DNA of 64,000 nt from Scilla litardierei. Taxonomy: Eukaryota; Streptophyta; Magnoliopsida; Asparagales; Asparagaceae. Numbering within the stretch: position 1 is the stretch's first letter; each line of letters begins with the position of its first letter. Below, in pieces: positions 55,101 to 64,000 of this stretch. The translations under genes and the position numbers were made by a program. The stretch is from positions 200,311,600 through 200,375,599 of the forward strand of contig CM061141.1 of assembly GCA_030789695.1 (NCBI GenBank), given 5' to 3'. The notes under the pieces are model-generated. The model had not been told where the DNA came from. It did not search any database and was given only the letters and a program-made list of their open reading frames with translations.

Positions 55101-55171
55101 GTAAATTCGTTTACTCTCCGTTCTATTTCCTTTTTCCTAGTCTAGTTAGTGATGTAACGTGAATCGTGCAG
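55101..55171 (+). other. Predicted 71-bp intron within Tekay-B integrase
   Basis: Donor GAG|GTAAATTC, a T-rich body, a branch-like GTGATGTAAC, and acceptor GAATCGTGCAG|GAG. It is phase 0. It interrupts the integrase core between its first and second catalytic residues. Tekay-A has uninterrupted coding sequence at the same codon border (24751/24752). Confidence 0.8.
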
Positions 55172-56077
55172 GAGATCGTACGACTTCACGGAGTCCCCGT
55201 GAGTATCGTGTCGGACAGAGACACGAGATTCACATCTCAGTTTTGGCAGAGTCTGCAGAAGAGCTTGGGTACGAGTCTGAGTTTCAGCACGGCGTACCAC
55301 CCGCAGACGGATGGCCAGTCCGAGAGGACGATTCAGATTTTGGAGGATATGTTGCGAGCTTGCATGTTGGACTTTAAAGGATCTTGGGAGGATCATCTCC
55401 ATCACGTTGAGTTTGCCTACAATAACAGCTACCAGGCGAGTATTGGAATGGCGCCTTTCGCCGCGCTATATGGAAAGAAATGTCGATCGCCACTTAGCTG
55501 GGATGATGTTGGAGATCGGGGGCTGTTAGGACCGGAGATGATCGTGGAGGCCGTGGATGTTGTGAGGAATATACGAGAGAAGCTGAGGATTGCGCAGGAC
55601 CGTTTCAAGCATTGGGCGGATGCTAAACGGAGGCCTTTGGAGTTTCAGCCTGGAGATCACGTTTTTCTGAAGATTTCTCCGAACCGCGGAGTTATTCGAT
55701 TCGGGAAGAGAGGCAAGCTGAGTCCGAGGTTCATTGGACCGTTCGATGTTCTAGAGAGAGTTGGAGCTGTGGCTTATCGCTTGGCGTTGCCACCGTCGCT
55801 TGTGGGAGTTCACGACGTATTTCACGTATCTCAGTTACGCCGATACGTTAGTGATCCATCCCACGCTGTGGATTTCTCGGAGATTACGGTTCGTCCGGAT
55901 CTGTCTTATGATCAGCAGCCCGTTGAGATTCTGGATCGTCGACAGAAGCAGCTGAGGAATAAGACCTTCGACTTGGTTCGTGTGCAGTGGCGTCACGGTT
56001 CCCCTGGTGAGTCTACCTGGGAGCGTGAAGATGAGATGAGAGAGCGCTTCCCGCACCTTTTCCCGAGCAGCGCTTGA
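55172..56077 (+). CDS. pol: Tekay-B Pol, exon 2: integrase core end and chromodomain-type tail
   Basis: An open frame to TGA at 56075-56077. It has [12 protein letters not shown] near 55210 (second catalytic Asp), the Glu in [11 protein letters not shown] near 55320, [12 protein letters not shown] near 55415 and [14 protein letters not shown]. The GPY/F-type module is [10 protein letters not shown] near 55740. The end carries [28 protein letters not shown] and a chromodomain-like [19 protein letters not shown] near 55985-56040. In chromoviruses this tail helps direct insertion to marked chromatin. No damage is visible. Confidence 0.93.
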   Translation, partial: EIVRLHGVPVSIVSDRDTRFTSQFWQSLQKSLGTSLSFSTAYHPQTDGQSERTIQILEDMLRACMLDFKGSWEDHLHHVEFAYNNSYQASIGMAPFAALYGKKCRSPLSWDDVGDRGLLGPEMIVEAVDVVRNIREKLRIAQDRFKHWADAKRRPLEFQPGDHVFLKISPNRGVIRFGKRGKLSPRFIGPFDVLERVGAVAYRLALPPSLVGVHDVFHVSQLRRYVSDPSHAVDFSEITVRPDLSYDQQPVEILDRRQKQLRNKTFDLVRVQWRHGSPGESTWEREDEMRERFPHLFPSSA

Positions 56078-56118
56078 TGTTGATTCCGAGGACGGAATCA
56101 TTTCTAAGGTGGGGAGGA
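56078..56118 (+). other. Tekay-B polypurine tract
   Basis: AAGGTGGGGAGGA lies directly before the 3' LTR. Confidence 0.85.
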
Positions 56119-58948
56119 TGTAACGGTACGTTTTCGTTGTACTTCGTTCGTGCACGTGCTTTTGGCCGTGCACGTGTTTATTCTAGACTTTGTTTGATTT
56201 TGAATGCTTTTGTGTGTTATGCCGTTGCGAACGTCTCTGAGAGTATTAAATAGTGGCACTATCTTGGAACGACACTTCTCGAGTCGTTTTCCCACAATTT
56301 GAACTCACTCGATGAGACGTGACGACTTTCACTTTTGACGGGAGACGTTTCTATTTTTAGTTTCGTCGTCCGACGTCGAATTTGAGATCCGTCTTCTTAG
56401 TTAGCTCACATTCGTCGCCACGATCACCACAATATTTATTTTATAATTTTTGGAGTTTATTTGACCACTTTTATAATTTTTACAAGTTTTATATTATTTT
56501 TAATAATTAATTTATTAAGTATTTTCGGCCAAATAAAATTTATTTGAGTTTAAAACGTTTTAAAGAATTTTTGAGCCAATTTCCAGCTCATTTGGACCAG
56601 GTCAAATCCTAGATTGGGTTGGAGAAGTTTAAATTCAAATTTCAAATCTTTTTGAATTCTAATCCTATTAGATTTAGCCCTAGACCAAGTCAACCCACCT
56701 ATACTATATAAGCAACCCCTAGCAAGTCCTATTTTCCAAAGAAATTAGCCCTAGCCTCTTCCAAACTCTTTTTGGACGTTGCGACGAATCGTCGCAACGT
56801 TGCGACGTTCAGAACCCCGCACGACCGAAGGAAAACCCGCCGTTCCCCCGCCCTGACCGGTCGCCCCGCCCGCACCCATCGCCGCCCGCTCCGCATCGCT
56901 CCGCACCGCTCTGTCCCCTCGGTCTGACCGAGGGATTGGCCCGCATCCAAGAAGCCCGCATCGCAGCACAGCTCCGCACCGTCGCCCGCTTGTCGCCCCG
57001 CTCCGCAGCCCGCACGACCGACAGATCCCCTCGCCCCCGCCCGCTGTGACCGAGCGCCCGAGCGCTGCAGCGTTGCAACGCTGTCCCGCCCGCTTCCAAG
57101 CGCCTGACCGAGGCCTCCACCGTGTCTGACCGAGGGAAACGACCGCCCCCGCTGCTGTGACCGACCCCCAACGTTGCAACAGCGCCGCCCCCGTGTCTGA
57201 CCGAGCCAAGTCCCCGCACCGAGGCTGTACGACCGACGGCCACTTGTCGCAACCCCGCATCCGTCGCACCGCTTGCCTCCGTGGGCCCCCCAAGTTCTCC
57301 AGAGGTATTGTGGGTTCCCCAGAGGTCCCTAGGACTACTGTGGGCCCCACTTTGGTACGTTCTCTTCGACGACTTGCCGCGTACGACGTCGTCGCACGTC
57401 GTAGCCCGTCGTCGCACATACGAGCTTAGGAATCTGGAATCGTCGCCCGGGATATTTTCTCTGAATTTCCAGCGAGGAATCTAATTGGAATCTGGACTTG
57501 GAGCGCGATCTTATTATTCCAACCCCCGGCGTCGCTACCCGACGCCGGTGTAGCTCTCGCGTCGTGTTGAGGTAACGTTTTGCACCCCTAGGACCCCCCA
57601 ACCCAATTGCATGCTAATAAAGACTAAAAATCAGTATTTTAAAGTATTTTAAATGTTTTAGCAATCACTAATCAGGATTAATAAAACGGATGTAGGCCGG
57701 TGGACTTGTGCACGTAGGAATCGTGACTTTGGACTCGTTGGACGGTGTTTTCTTGACGTGATAGTTGCAGGCAAGTGAAACTTGCCAACTTTTGTGTAGG
57801 GCCATGTTTTTAGGCCACTTACTTGCTTTTAGCGTAAAAGAGACTAGTCAGTGAAATGATAGCTGGCTAGACGCCTATTTGATCTAGTTTGACAACGAAA
57901 CTAGATCCGTCACCTAAATGATCTAGCTTGACAACGAAGCTAGATCCAAACATTAAACTTGTCATTCATGCATGCTAAACTGTCACGTTTACTTTTCTTA
58001 CTTGTACGCTTTACTACTTGCCATACCATGTCATCCATGCATTGATTGTTGCATCGTAGCACACGCTACAATACTTGTCCTTGTACTACCTGTCCGGCTA
58101 GGTGCACCCCTACGCCATACTTGTTTACACACTTCCTGGCTCGTGGTCCAGAAGCGGGCCTCATGTGTTGGCCAGAAACCAATGCCCGATACACGTGGAG
58201 GGGTAGGGATAAACGGTTACTTGAGCTTAGGAGTTGGCCCGTACAGCCACTCTAGCCAAAGGACGGAATCTCTGTGCACGAGGTGCTTACTTTACTTGTC
58301 GTGTTCTTGTCTTGTGAATGTCATGCCATGCTCGTACCTTACTTTACTTTCTTTACCTGTTGTACTCATACTTTAAACTGCCATGTCATCGCATTCATGC
58401 TAGAACTGCTAGGTTGCTTTACTTTTACCACCTTTCAGTTTCACTTGCACAAGTCTTCCAGACTTGCTGACATGTGCCCCTTTCTCTTTGGGTGCCACAT
58501 GTTAGACCCTGAGCCAGAGACAGTTGCTGAGGACGAGGTGTTTGCTGACGCTGAGCCCGAGCCTACGTTCGTAGAGGAGTTCGAGGACACCGGAGACCAG
58601 TCTTAGAGACTGATTTTACTTGCTTTTGCTTTAGGTTGCTGTTAGATGTCGGTGCTTGCACCTTTTCTTTATTTTCGTACTTTGTACTTTTGTTGGCCAT
58701 GCTAGGCCTCTTTTAGACTCTCTTATTTGTAGCCTGGTGGCTTTTCTGCGTTGTTGAGATTTATTATTATGGATATTCTGAGATGTTCTTTTTGTCTCTT
58801 TCGCTATTATTATCTTTGTTTCGTTTCGCGTTGCAAGGACCTGCAGTTTAAAGTGATTGACGCTTATCGGACTTGCGGCTTTGTAGCTTCAAGTCTGAGC
58901 GGACCTTCTCACGCTTCGCCTCCACGTTTTTGGGAAGCGGGGCGTGAC
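56119..58948 (+). repeat. Tekay-B 3' LTR
   Basis: A near-perfect copy of the 5' LTR. Differences I see are T/A at about 48889 versus 56508, A/C at about 51185 versus 58804, and A/G at about 51210 versus 58829. It ends GGGCGTGAC without the final A. TATA is at 56704-56711 and the acidic micro-ORF at 58499-58606. Confidence 0.95.
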
Positions 58949-60584
58949 CTGCTGGAGTACTCGATGCCATCCATCGAGTCCACCTCCGCCATACGTCCTC
59001 CTGCTACTACGGCGCAAAGCTTTGAGCTTAAGCCGTCTTTGGTGACGTGGATCCGGCGGGATCAATTCTCTGGGTCACCCATGGAGAGCCCCATCGAACA
59101 TCTGGACTCCTTCCTCGAGAAATGTGACACCTTCCGGATAAATGGTTTCACAGCTGAAGCTATCCGTCTGAAGTTATCCCCCTTCTCTCTGCGTGATAAG
59201 GCCAAGCTGTGGCTTAGGGGGAAGGACCCGAATACGTTCAACACTTGGGAGAAGCTTTCAAACGCTTTTCTGACTATGTTCTTTCCTCCGGGGAAGACCA
59301 TGAAACTAAGGAGTGAGATCTCCTCCTTCTCCCAAGCCAGCCACGAGTCCCTGTAAGAAGCTTGGACAAGATTTAAAGAGATGCAGCGAAGATGCCCTCA
59401 TCACGAGCTTCCCAAGTGGAAGATAATTAATCTGTTCTACAATGGATTGAGGGACGATTTAAAATCTTCGATGGACATCACGGCTTGGGGGTCCTTCATG
59501 TCCATAAGTGAAGAAGATGCCTGGAACATATTAGAAAATATGGCATCGAACAATGAGCGGTGGTGTGACGAGAGAGCCACACCTAGATCTGGGGGTATCC
59601 ACAGGGTCGAGGACGTCGATAAATTATCCAGCAAGTTTGACTTGCTGTCGACCCAGATCTCAGCACTGATGGTAGGAACCGGTGGTGCCGGTACACAACA
59701 TATTGCGGCGGTGGAATCCGAAGTCATTGGAGACTTCGAGGCTGGTGATATCTCACCACCATTGGACCAAGCGAGCGCACTATTCTACAATCCTACAGAA
59801 AACGCGCCGTACCCTCCACGGACTAGCTCCAACCCGGCCTACTCTCCAAACCACCGGAACCATCCCAATCTTAGCTACCGGGCACCGTATCAGCAGCCGC
59901 CTCCTCAGCAGCAGCAACAACAGATATATCAGCCGGCTAGGCCTCAGCAACAGTAGTTTCAGCCGCAGCAGCAATTTCCACAACAGCGGCCTCCACAATA
60001 GTATCAGTAGTACCCCCCCAAGAAACCAGCAGCCCATACAACAGCAACAGCAATATGGCCAGCAGAGGGCCATCTCTCCGGTTGAGTCCCTCTTGACTCA
60101 ATACATTACCAACCAAGAGAAGATAAATTTGAAGCTGAAAATGGGGCAGAGGGCTCTCACGGACCAAGTAACCCAGCTGGGGTTACAAGTGTCGAATCTT
60201 CAAAGGTCGCAAAATCTATTGCCGCCACAACCGAAAGTGAACCCGAGGGGAGCAAACCAAACTTTGGCACTCACGCACGAGCATGCGAATGTGTCCCCTA
60301 TCGTTTTGAGAAGCGGAACACAAATCCCCACGAGAGTGCCCGCCAAGGAACCGGAAGCACCGTTGGTAGTAGAGCGACCAATTGAAAAATTGAATGACGA
60401 CGATGCATCGTCGCCAAAGCCAACGACTCCCGATCGAGTTCCTGAAGAGGAGAAGAAGAAGAACGAGGAAGGGAACCTCAAAGTATTCAAGCCCGTTGTG
60501 CCCTTTCCACAATGGCTTGCCCAAGCCAATATTGATGAAAAGTATGGCAAATTCTTTGCCATGGTCAAGGATCTAAGCTTTTAA
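58949..60584 (+). pseudogene. gag: Ath-D gag, main part
   Basis: It continues the frame left at 48499. The Athila/Tat Gag core has HLDSFLEKCDTFRINGFT, AIRLKLSPFSLRDKAKLWL and NTWEKLSNAFLTMFFPPGKT, and after a TAA (59354-59356) EAWTRFKEMQRRCPHHELP and FYNGLRDDLKSSMD. A Gln/Pro-rich tract follows (59880-60010) with three TAG stops at 59954, 59999 and 60008, each where CAG is expected. A frameshift near 60010 leads to a second frame with VPFPQWLAQANIDEKYGKFF near 60500, then TAA at 60582-60584. No zinc knuckle is seen. It is broken in at least six places. Confidence 0.88.
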
Positions 60585-60605
60585 ATCCCCTTCCTTGAAG
60601 CTATC

Positions 60606-61724
60606 TTGACGATTCCCTCTTACGCCAAATTTCTAAAGGATTTGGTGACAAGAGGGTCCAGAAAGGAGAAGGTCGTATTAACGGCGGAATGCAGTGCTCT
60701 CATTCAGAGAGCAAATCCACCCAAGCTTAAAGACCTGGGGAGCTTCTCCATCCCTTGTGCGATCGGGGAGGTAAAGATCCATCGCGCGCTCGTCGATCAT
60801 GGGGTGAGTGTCAGTTTAATGCCCCTGTCACTATATAAGAGGATAGGGATGGGCGACTTGGAGCCCACCGGTATGACCCTACAGCTTGCAGACCGATCGG
60901 TCAAATATCCGGTGGGGGTTGTAGATGACCTCCCTGTCAACGTAAGTGGGGTGCATGTGCCAGTGGACTTCATCGTCATGGACATGCCTGAAGATGCGCA
61001 CACCCCCATCATCCTTGGACGGCCTTTCATGGCCACTGCCGGCGTTTTAATAGATGTGAAGAATGGGAAGCTTTCCCTTAACGTCGGCAACGAAAAAGTC
61101 GAGTTTGACTTAGGGTTGTCAATGAAGCACCCCAATCCCCCGGATGATCCAAGATGCAATATGCTGGAGTTAGAAGAAGGGAGAGTTGTGGAAGAAAGCT
61201 CCTGGGAAATTCTTTCAAGAAATCCCCCCGATAGCTTAGGGGACTTAGAAGAACATTTCGGCCCGAAGGAAGATGATGTTGCTGGGAAAGCTGATGCGGC
61301 ACATACGGTCCCTCCCGGATTTCAAAAAGGTCCTCCGACGATGAGGAAAGGGAAAGAGCCCATGGGGCTCACCGGAGATGAGATCCGGATCCTGAAACGA
61401 GTGGCGGTAGACGCTAATATAAGGGAGAAGCCTCCAGATTCCATCAACGGAGGGAGAGTTGTCGAGCAAGTTTTCTTGTCACCACCGACGACACCGAAGG
61501 GCGCCAACTCTGAATCTGAAGCGATGCCGACTTTAGGGCATCACCCCCTGTCCGCCTTGAATATCACATACGGGCATCGAGCAAACGACGTTAAACAAAA
61601 GCGCTTCATGGGAGGCAACCCATGCTCTGAACTTTTATCTTCGCTTTTAGGATTATATTTTAGCTTTATTTTTTCTATTTTAATAATTAAATCCAGCCGC
61701 GGGAACTTCGGTCGAGAGACTTAG
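60606..61724 (+). CDS. Ath-D protease region and C-terminal extension
   Basis: A 372-codon open frame, in phase with the preceding gag tail after one stop. It has SYAKFLKDLVTR and SIPCAIGEVKIHRALVDHGV with the protease Asp. The usual D-L-G-A is here D-H-G-V, so activity is doubtful. SVSLMPLSLYKRIG, LQLADRSVKYPVGVVDD, VDFIVMDMPED, IILGRPFMATAG and DVKNGKLSL follow, as in Athila/Tat protease. After that is ~180 residues of charged sequence with no RT. The frame ends soon after DVKQKRFMGGNPCSE, which comes from the conserved GCGCTTCATGGGAGGCAACC sequence normally found downstream of pol. The polymerase has therefore been deleted. Confidence 0.82.
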   Translation: MTIPSYAKFLKDLVTRGSRKEKVVLTAECSALIQRANPPKLKDLGSFSIPCAIGEVKIHRALVDHGVSVSLMPLSLYKRIGMGDLEPTGMTLQLADRSVKYPVGVVDDLPVNVSGVHVPVDFIVMDMPEDAHTPIILGRPFMATAGVLIDVKNGKLSLNVGNEKVEFDLGLSMKHPNPPDDPRCNMLELEEGRVVEESSWEILSRNPPDSLGDLEEHFGPKEDDVAGKADAAHTVPPGFQKGPPTMRKGKEPMGLTGDEIRILKRVAVDANIREKPPDSINGGRVVEQVFLSPPTTPKGANSESEAMPTLGHHPLSALNITYGHRANDVKQKRFMGGNPCSELLSSLLGLYFSFIFSILIIKSSRGNFGRET

Positions 61725-62230
61725 GACATTTATGAATTTTTGCAGGAAACAAGCCCTCACCCAATCGGGTGATTACTCAACCGATCTGGTGAGACGTGTC
61801 AGACAATGGCCGTATCTGAGCTCCAACGAACCGGTCGGGTGAAGCAAGCTTAGACCGGGTGGCAGACCGTGTGAGCTGGGCCGAAGTCTCAGAAAATTTT
61901 GGGAATTGATCAACCGATCGGTTAATACAAAGCATGGCTGGGTGACTGACCGGGTGAGCTGTACTAAAATTTCGGGAAAAATTGTGAAGCGGCCAACCGA
62001 TCGGGTGAGTTATCACCCGATCGGTTCGGCTGTAGCATCTTTTCAGCAAAAATTTCGACCTAATTGTCAACCGATCGGGGGAAAACTCAACCGATCGGTT
62101 CGACTTAAAACCTATAAATACAACAACACCCCACCCGTTCATCTCCCTCGCCCGATCTCGATTCTCTCTCACCGTTTCGACTTCCCCAAGCTCCAAACGG
62201 CCTCGTTTCTCCCTCAACCTACCACACAAC
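61725..62230 (+). other. Ath-D spacer with CCGATCGG palindromes and a TATA-like site
   Basis: Non-coding. It has several CCGATCGG words, including the perfect hairpin 61995-62008 with 62013-62026, and CCTATAAATAC near 62112 followed by C-rich sequence. This could be an internal promoter or part of another LTR. It stops at ACAAC (62226-62230), possibly the TSD of Ath-E. Confidence 0.6.
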
Positions 62231-63789
62231 TGACCGGCGCCCCGCTTGAGTCGCGGCGGCGCGGTGTCGTTTACCGCAAGTTTCACGGTTAGTGTAGGGT
62301 GCGGGAATATCGAACTCAGGGAGGCGAGGTTGTGCTTGGGTCAGGTAGGACCAAAATCACCCCGAGGGGCGAGCTAGCCCGAATCGGTGAATGGTTGTCA
62401 CGAAAGGAAATAAACTGGTATGAACAACAAGAAGGAAAACCCGGGACTCTGGTTTCCACCCCGACGAGAGACTCTCGCCGATACAGCCTACGGGTATGGA
62501 TAGCGATCGGGATTAGGGTCTAATGGTGAGACGTTGCCTCTGAAAGTGGTACCGGCGTCCCATGGGCCCGATATTCCGGTCGGTGCCCAGGATGATACAC
62601 CGGACTTCCCGGGTTCGATCAGTGGGCACTCCCGTGTCCATAAACACTGATCGATCCCGGGAGCACTAAGCCCGCAACGATAACTCCCAACGTCTCATCC
62701 TGCCGCTCCCGCGTGCTAGGATTCGACGTCTACGCTAAGGGTGTGAGCTATGGCTAGGGAGTCAACCGCCAAGTTTATTCCCCCTTGGCCCGACGGTCAA
62801 AGGCGGTCTTTTTCCCGCCGATGACAATGAAACACCCCGCGTAACCGTTAGATTCCTACTCCCTATCGATTTCCTAACCCTACGGACGCATCGGGAAGAG
62901 CCCCCGAAGGGGCTTCCACCAAAATCCCAGATTTGGGAACTACTCACAAAAATTCATGAAAAAGCAATCTAAATGAAATTTAACTGTTGGAATCATAATC
63001 GGACAATTGCAATGCGGAAGTAATAGAGTAATAAAGACAATACTAAAATTTTAGAAAGATCTGAAAACTTACAAAAGAGTAACAATTACAGCCGTCACAG
63101 GGAAATAAAACAGTAGAAAAAATAACAGCTCTCGTTTCTGGAACCCTAGGGGTTCTATTTATAGACCGCCGCATCAACCGATCGGTTGACAAGTCAACCG
63201 ATCGGTTGATCCGTTACAGATAAATTACAGAAAACGGCGACTTTTCACCCGATCTCATGAACCGGTCGGGTGAGTTCTTGAGTGACTGGTTGGATCTTGG
63301 AGCGGTCGGGTGAATCGATCGGTTCAACGTCCGTGTCTTCAGCTCATCTTCTTCAGCTACAGATGAACCGATCGGGTGAGAGTCACCCGATCGGTTGGAA
63401 TTCTGCTCGAAAAAACAGAGAACAGCCGCCCGCAGAACCGGTCTGCGAACCGGTCGGGTGACTTCTTTGTGAGCTGTGGCAGAGACCGGGTGGTGCACGT
63501 GTGCATCACCCGATCGGTTGGAGATGACCAACCGATCGGGTGAGGGGCTGAAAGATGAATTCTTTGGCGTTTGACCCCCTGGATCACGCGTGACTTCTCC
63601 CGTTGCTCCGGGGACTTGGGATATCATCGTTAAACGTCCCCTACGTGGTCAATCCCCTGCAATCATGGAAAAACAAAGAAAAGTGAAAGAAAACGGGAAA
63701 ATACACGAAAACGAATAAGAGACGGCGGAAAAACATGGAGAAACACAAAAGAAAACGTGCGTGAATATATGAAATATAAACGCACGTCA
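62231..63789 (-). repeat. Ath-E 3' LTR (inverted)
   Basis: Read on the minus strand it starts TGACGTGCGTTTATATTTC at 63789 and ends GGCGCCGGTCA at 62231. It is the same family as the Ath-D 5' LTR through most of its length, including the segment with CAAGGGGGAATAAACTTGG near 62775. It has hairpins at 63176-63207 and 63366-63396 and a TATA (minus strand CTATAAATAG) at about 63155-63166. The last ~50 bases differ from Ath-D and resemble the LARD-1 ending (TTGCGGTAAACGACACCG). Confidence 0.85.
63176..63545. repeat. CCGATCGG palindromes and hairpins (Ath-E LTR)
   Basis: Perfect 14-bp inverted repeats at 63176-63189 with 63194-63207 and at 63366-63379 with 63383-63396, plus more single CCGATCGG cores to 63545. 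Confidence 0.9.
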
Positions 63790-64000
63790 AAATCCCCCAA
63801 GCTGAACTCTTCCTCGTCCTCGAGGAAGACGAGTGAGAGTAGGAGCTCGGAAGGGGAAAATAAAGAGGAAGAAAGAAAAAAGAAAACTCTAAGCCCTAGA
63901 TCGTCCATCAGAGCCACAAAAATCAAAAACGACACACCAAGCAAGCAAACGCCAAATCTCACCACTAAACCTAGGAAAGCGAGTCCAAATAAGTGTCGTG
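63790..64000 (-). mobile_element. Ath-E interior, 3' end with polypurine tract
   Basis: On the minus strand, AGCTTGGGGGATTT (63790-63803) lies directly before the 3' LTR, and CTTCCTCGAGGACGAG just upstream of it is also present before the LARD-1 3' LTR. No gene is visible in these 200 bases. The element continues past the right edge. Confidence 0.78.

Larger units (their letters stand above)
48500..58948 (+). mobile_element. Tekay-B: very young, nearly intact Tekay/Del chromovirus
   Basis: A 10.45-kb element. The two LTRs (2831 and 2830 bp) differ at about three substitutions plus the loss of the last base. The interior has an intact gag and a pol in two or three predicted exons. The left target is TCCCT. 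The right junction keeps only CT, with the LTR's final A missing, which looks like a 4-base deletion. It sits in Ath-D gag. It may be an active or recently active family member, disabled here by one TGA. Confidence 0.94.
46504..62230 (+). mobile_element. Ath-D: Athila/Tat-like gag-protease element without polymerase (3' LTR not seen)
   Basis: It begins TGACGTGAG after ACGGC (46499-46503, presumed left TSD). The order is LTR, tRNA-Asp primer site, gag, protease, then a spacer with palindromes. No RT or integrase is present between protease and the GGGAGGCAACCC motif near 61610, so it is non-autonomous. Tekay-B splits its gag. The right border at 62230 is where the inverted Ath-E LTR begins. 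No plus-strand 3' LTR of Ath-D is in the window. Confidence 0.75.

Noticed and set aside
62299..62523. 74-codon plus-strand frame near the Ath-E LTR
   Set aside because: It lies wholly within the inverted LTR, and the matching region of the Ath-D LTR is non-coding.

Overview
This window is plant nuclear DNA made almost entirely of LTR retrotransposons inserted into one another. I find no host gene, rRNA or tRNA. A land plant is indicated by Sirevirus-type Ty1/copia elements, Tekay/Del-like Ty3/gypsy chromoviruses, Athila/Tat-like elements primed by tRNA-Asp, a plant L1 ORF1 fragment and a scrap of plastid rpoB. I cannot name the species.

The left part (1-42375) can be resolved into a nest using 5-bp target-site duplications (TSDs). 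An old, broken Sirevirus ('Sire-A') runs from the left edge to 2422 and resumes at 37178, with its 3' LTR at 39726-41537. A non-autonomous Athila/Tat-like element ('LARD-1', 2423-37172, TSD ATTAG) sits inside it. The LARD-1 5' LTR was then split twice: by a young Sirevirus ('Sire-B', 3566-13906, TSD AATAT) and by a degenerate Tekay element ('Tekay-A', 14323-29066, TSD CCTTC). The gag of Tekay-A was split by a solo LTR (18646-21614, TSD CCAAT). Another solo LTR (30524-33969, TSD AATTA) lies in the LARD-1 interior. A truncated Sirevirus LTR ('Sire-C') follows Sire-A.

The right part holds decayed LTR-like sequence and microsatellites (42376-44795) and an L1 ORF1 fragment (44796-46503). The L1 fragment is cut by an Athila/Tat-like gag-protease element lacking polymerase ('Ath-D', from 46504). 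Ath-D gag is split by a very young Tekay element ('Tekay-B', 48500-58948), whose two 2.83-kb LTRs differ at about three bases. At the right edge lies the 3' end of an inverted element of the Ath-D family ('Ath-E', minus strand, from 62231).

The genes are Gag (capsid and nucleocapsid) and Pol (protease, reverse transcriptase, RNase H, integrase). Tekay-B is nearly intact, with one premature TGA beside the protease active site. Sire-B has an intact pol frame but a broken gag-pol junction.

The most interesting signals are these. (1) Spliceosomal-type introns are predicted in the Tekay elements: one at the gag-protease junction in both copies, and one of 71 bp inside integrase in Tekay-B only. 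(2) Tekay-type LTRs look like a small spliced leader gene, with a TATA box, a GC-rich exon, a conserved mini-exon and a terminal acidic micro-ORF. (3) Four unrelated element families each carry clusters of their own CG-centred palindrome, usually in pairs. (4) A plastid-derived chimeric insert is present in one Tekay-A LTR but not the other.
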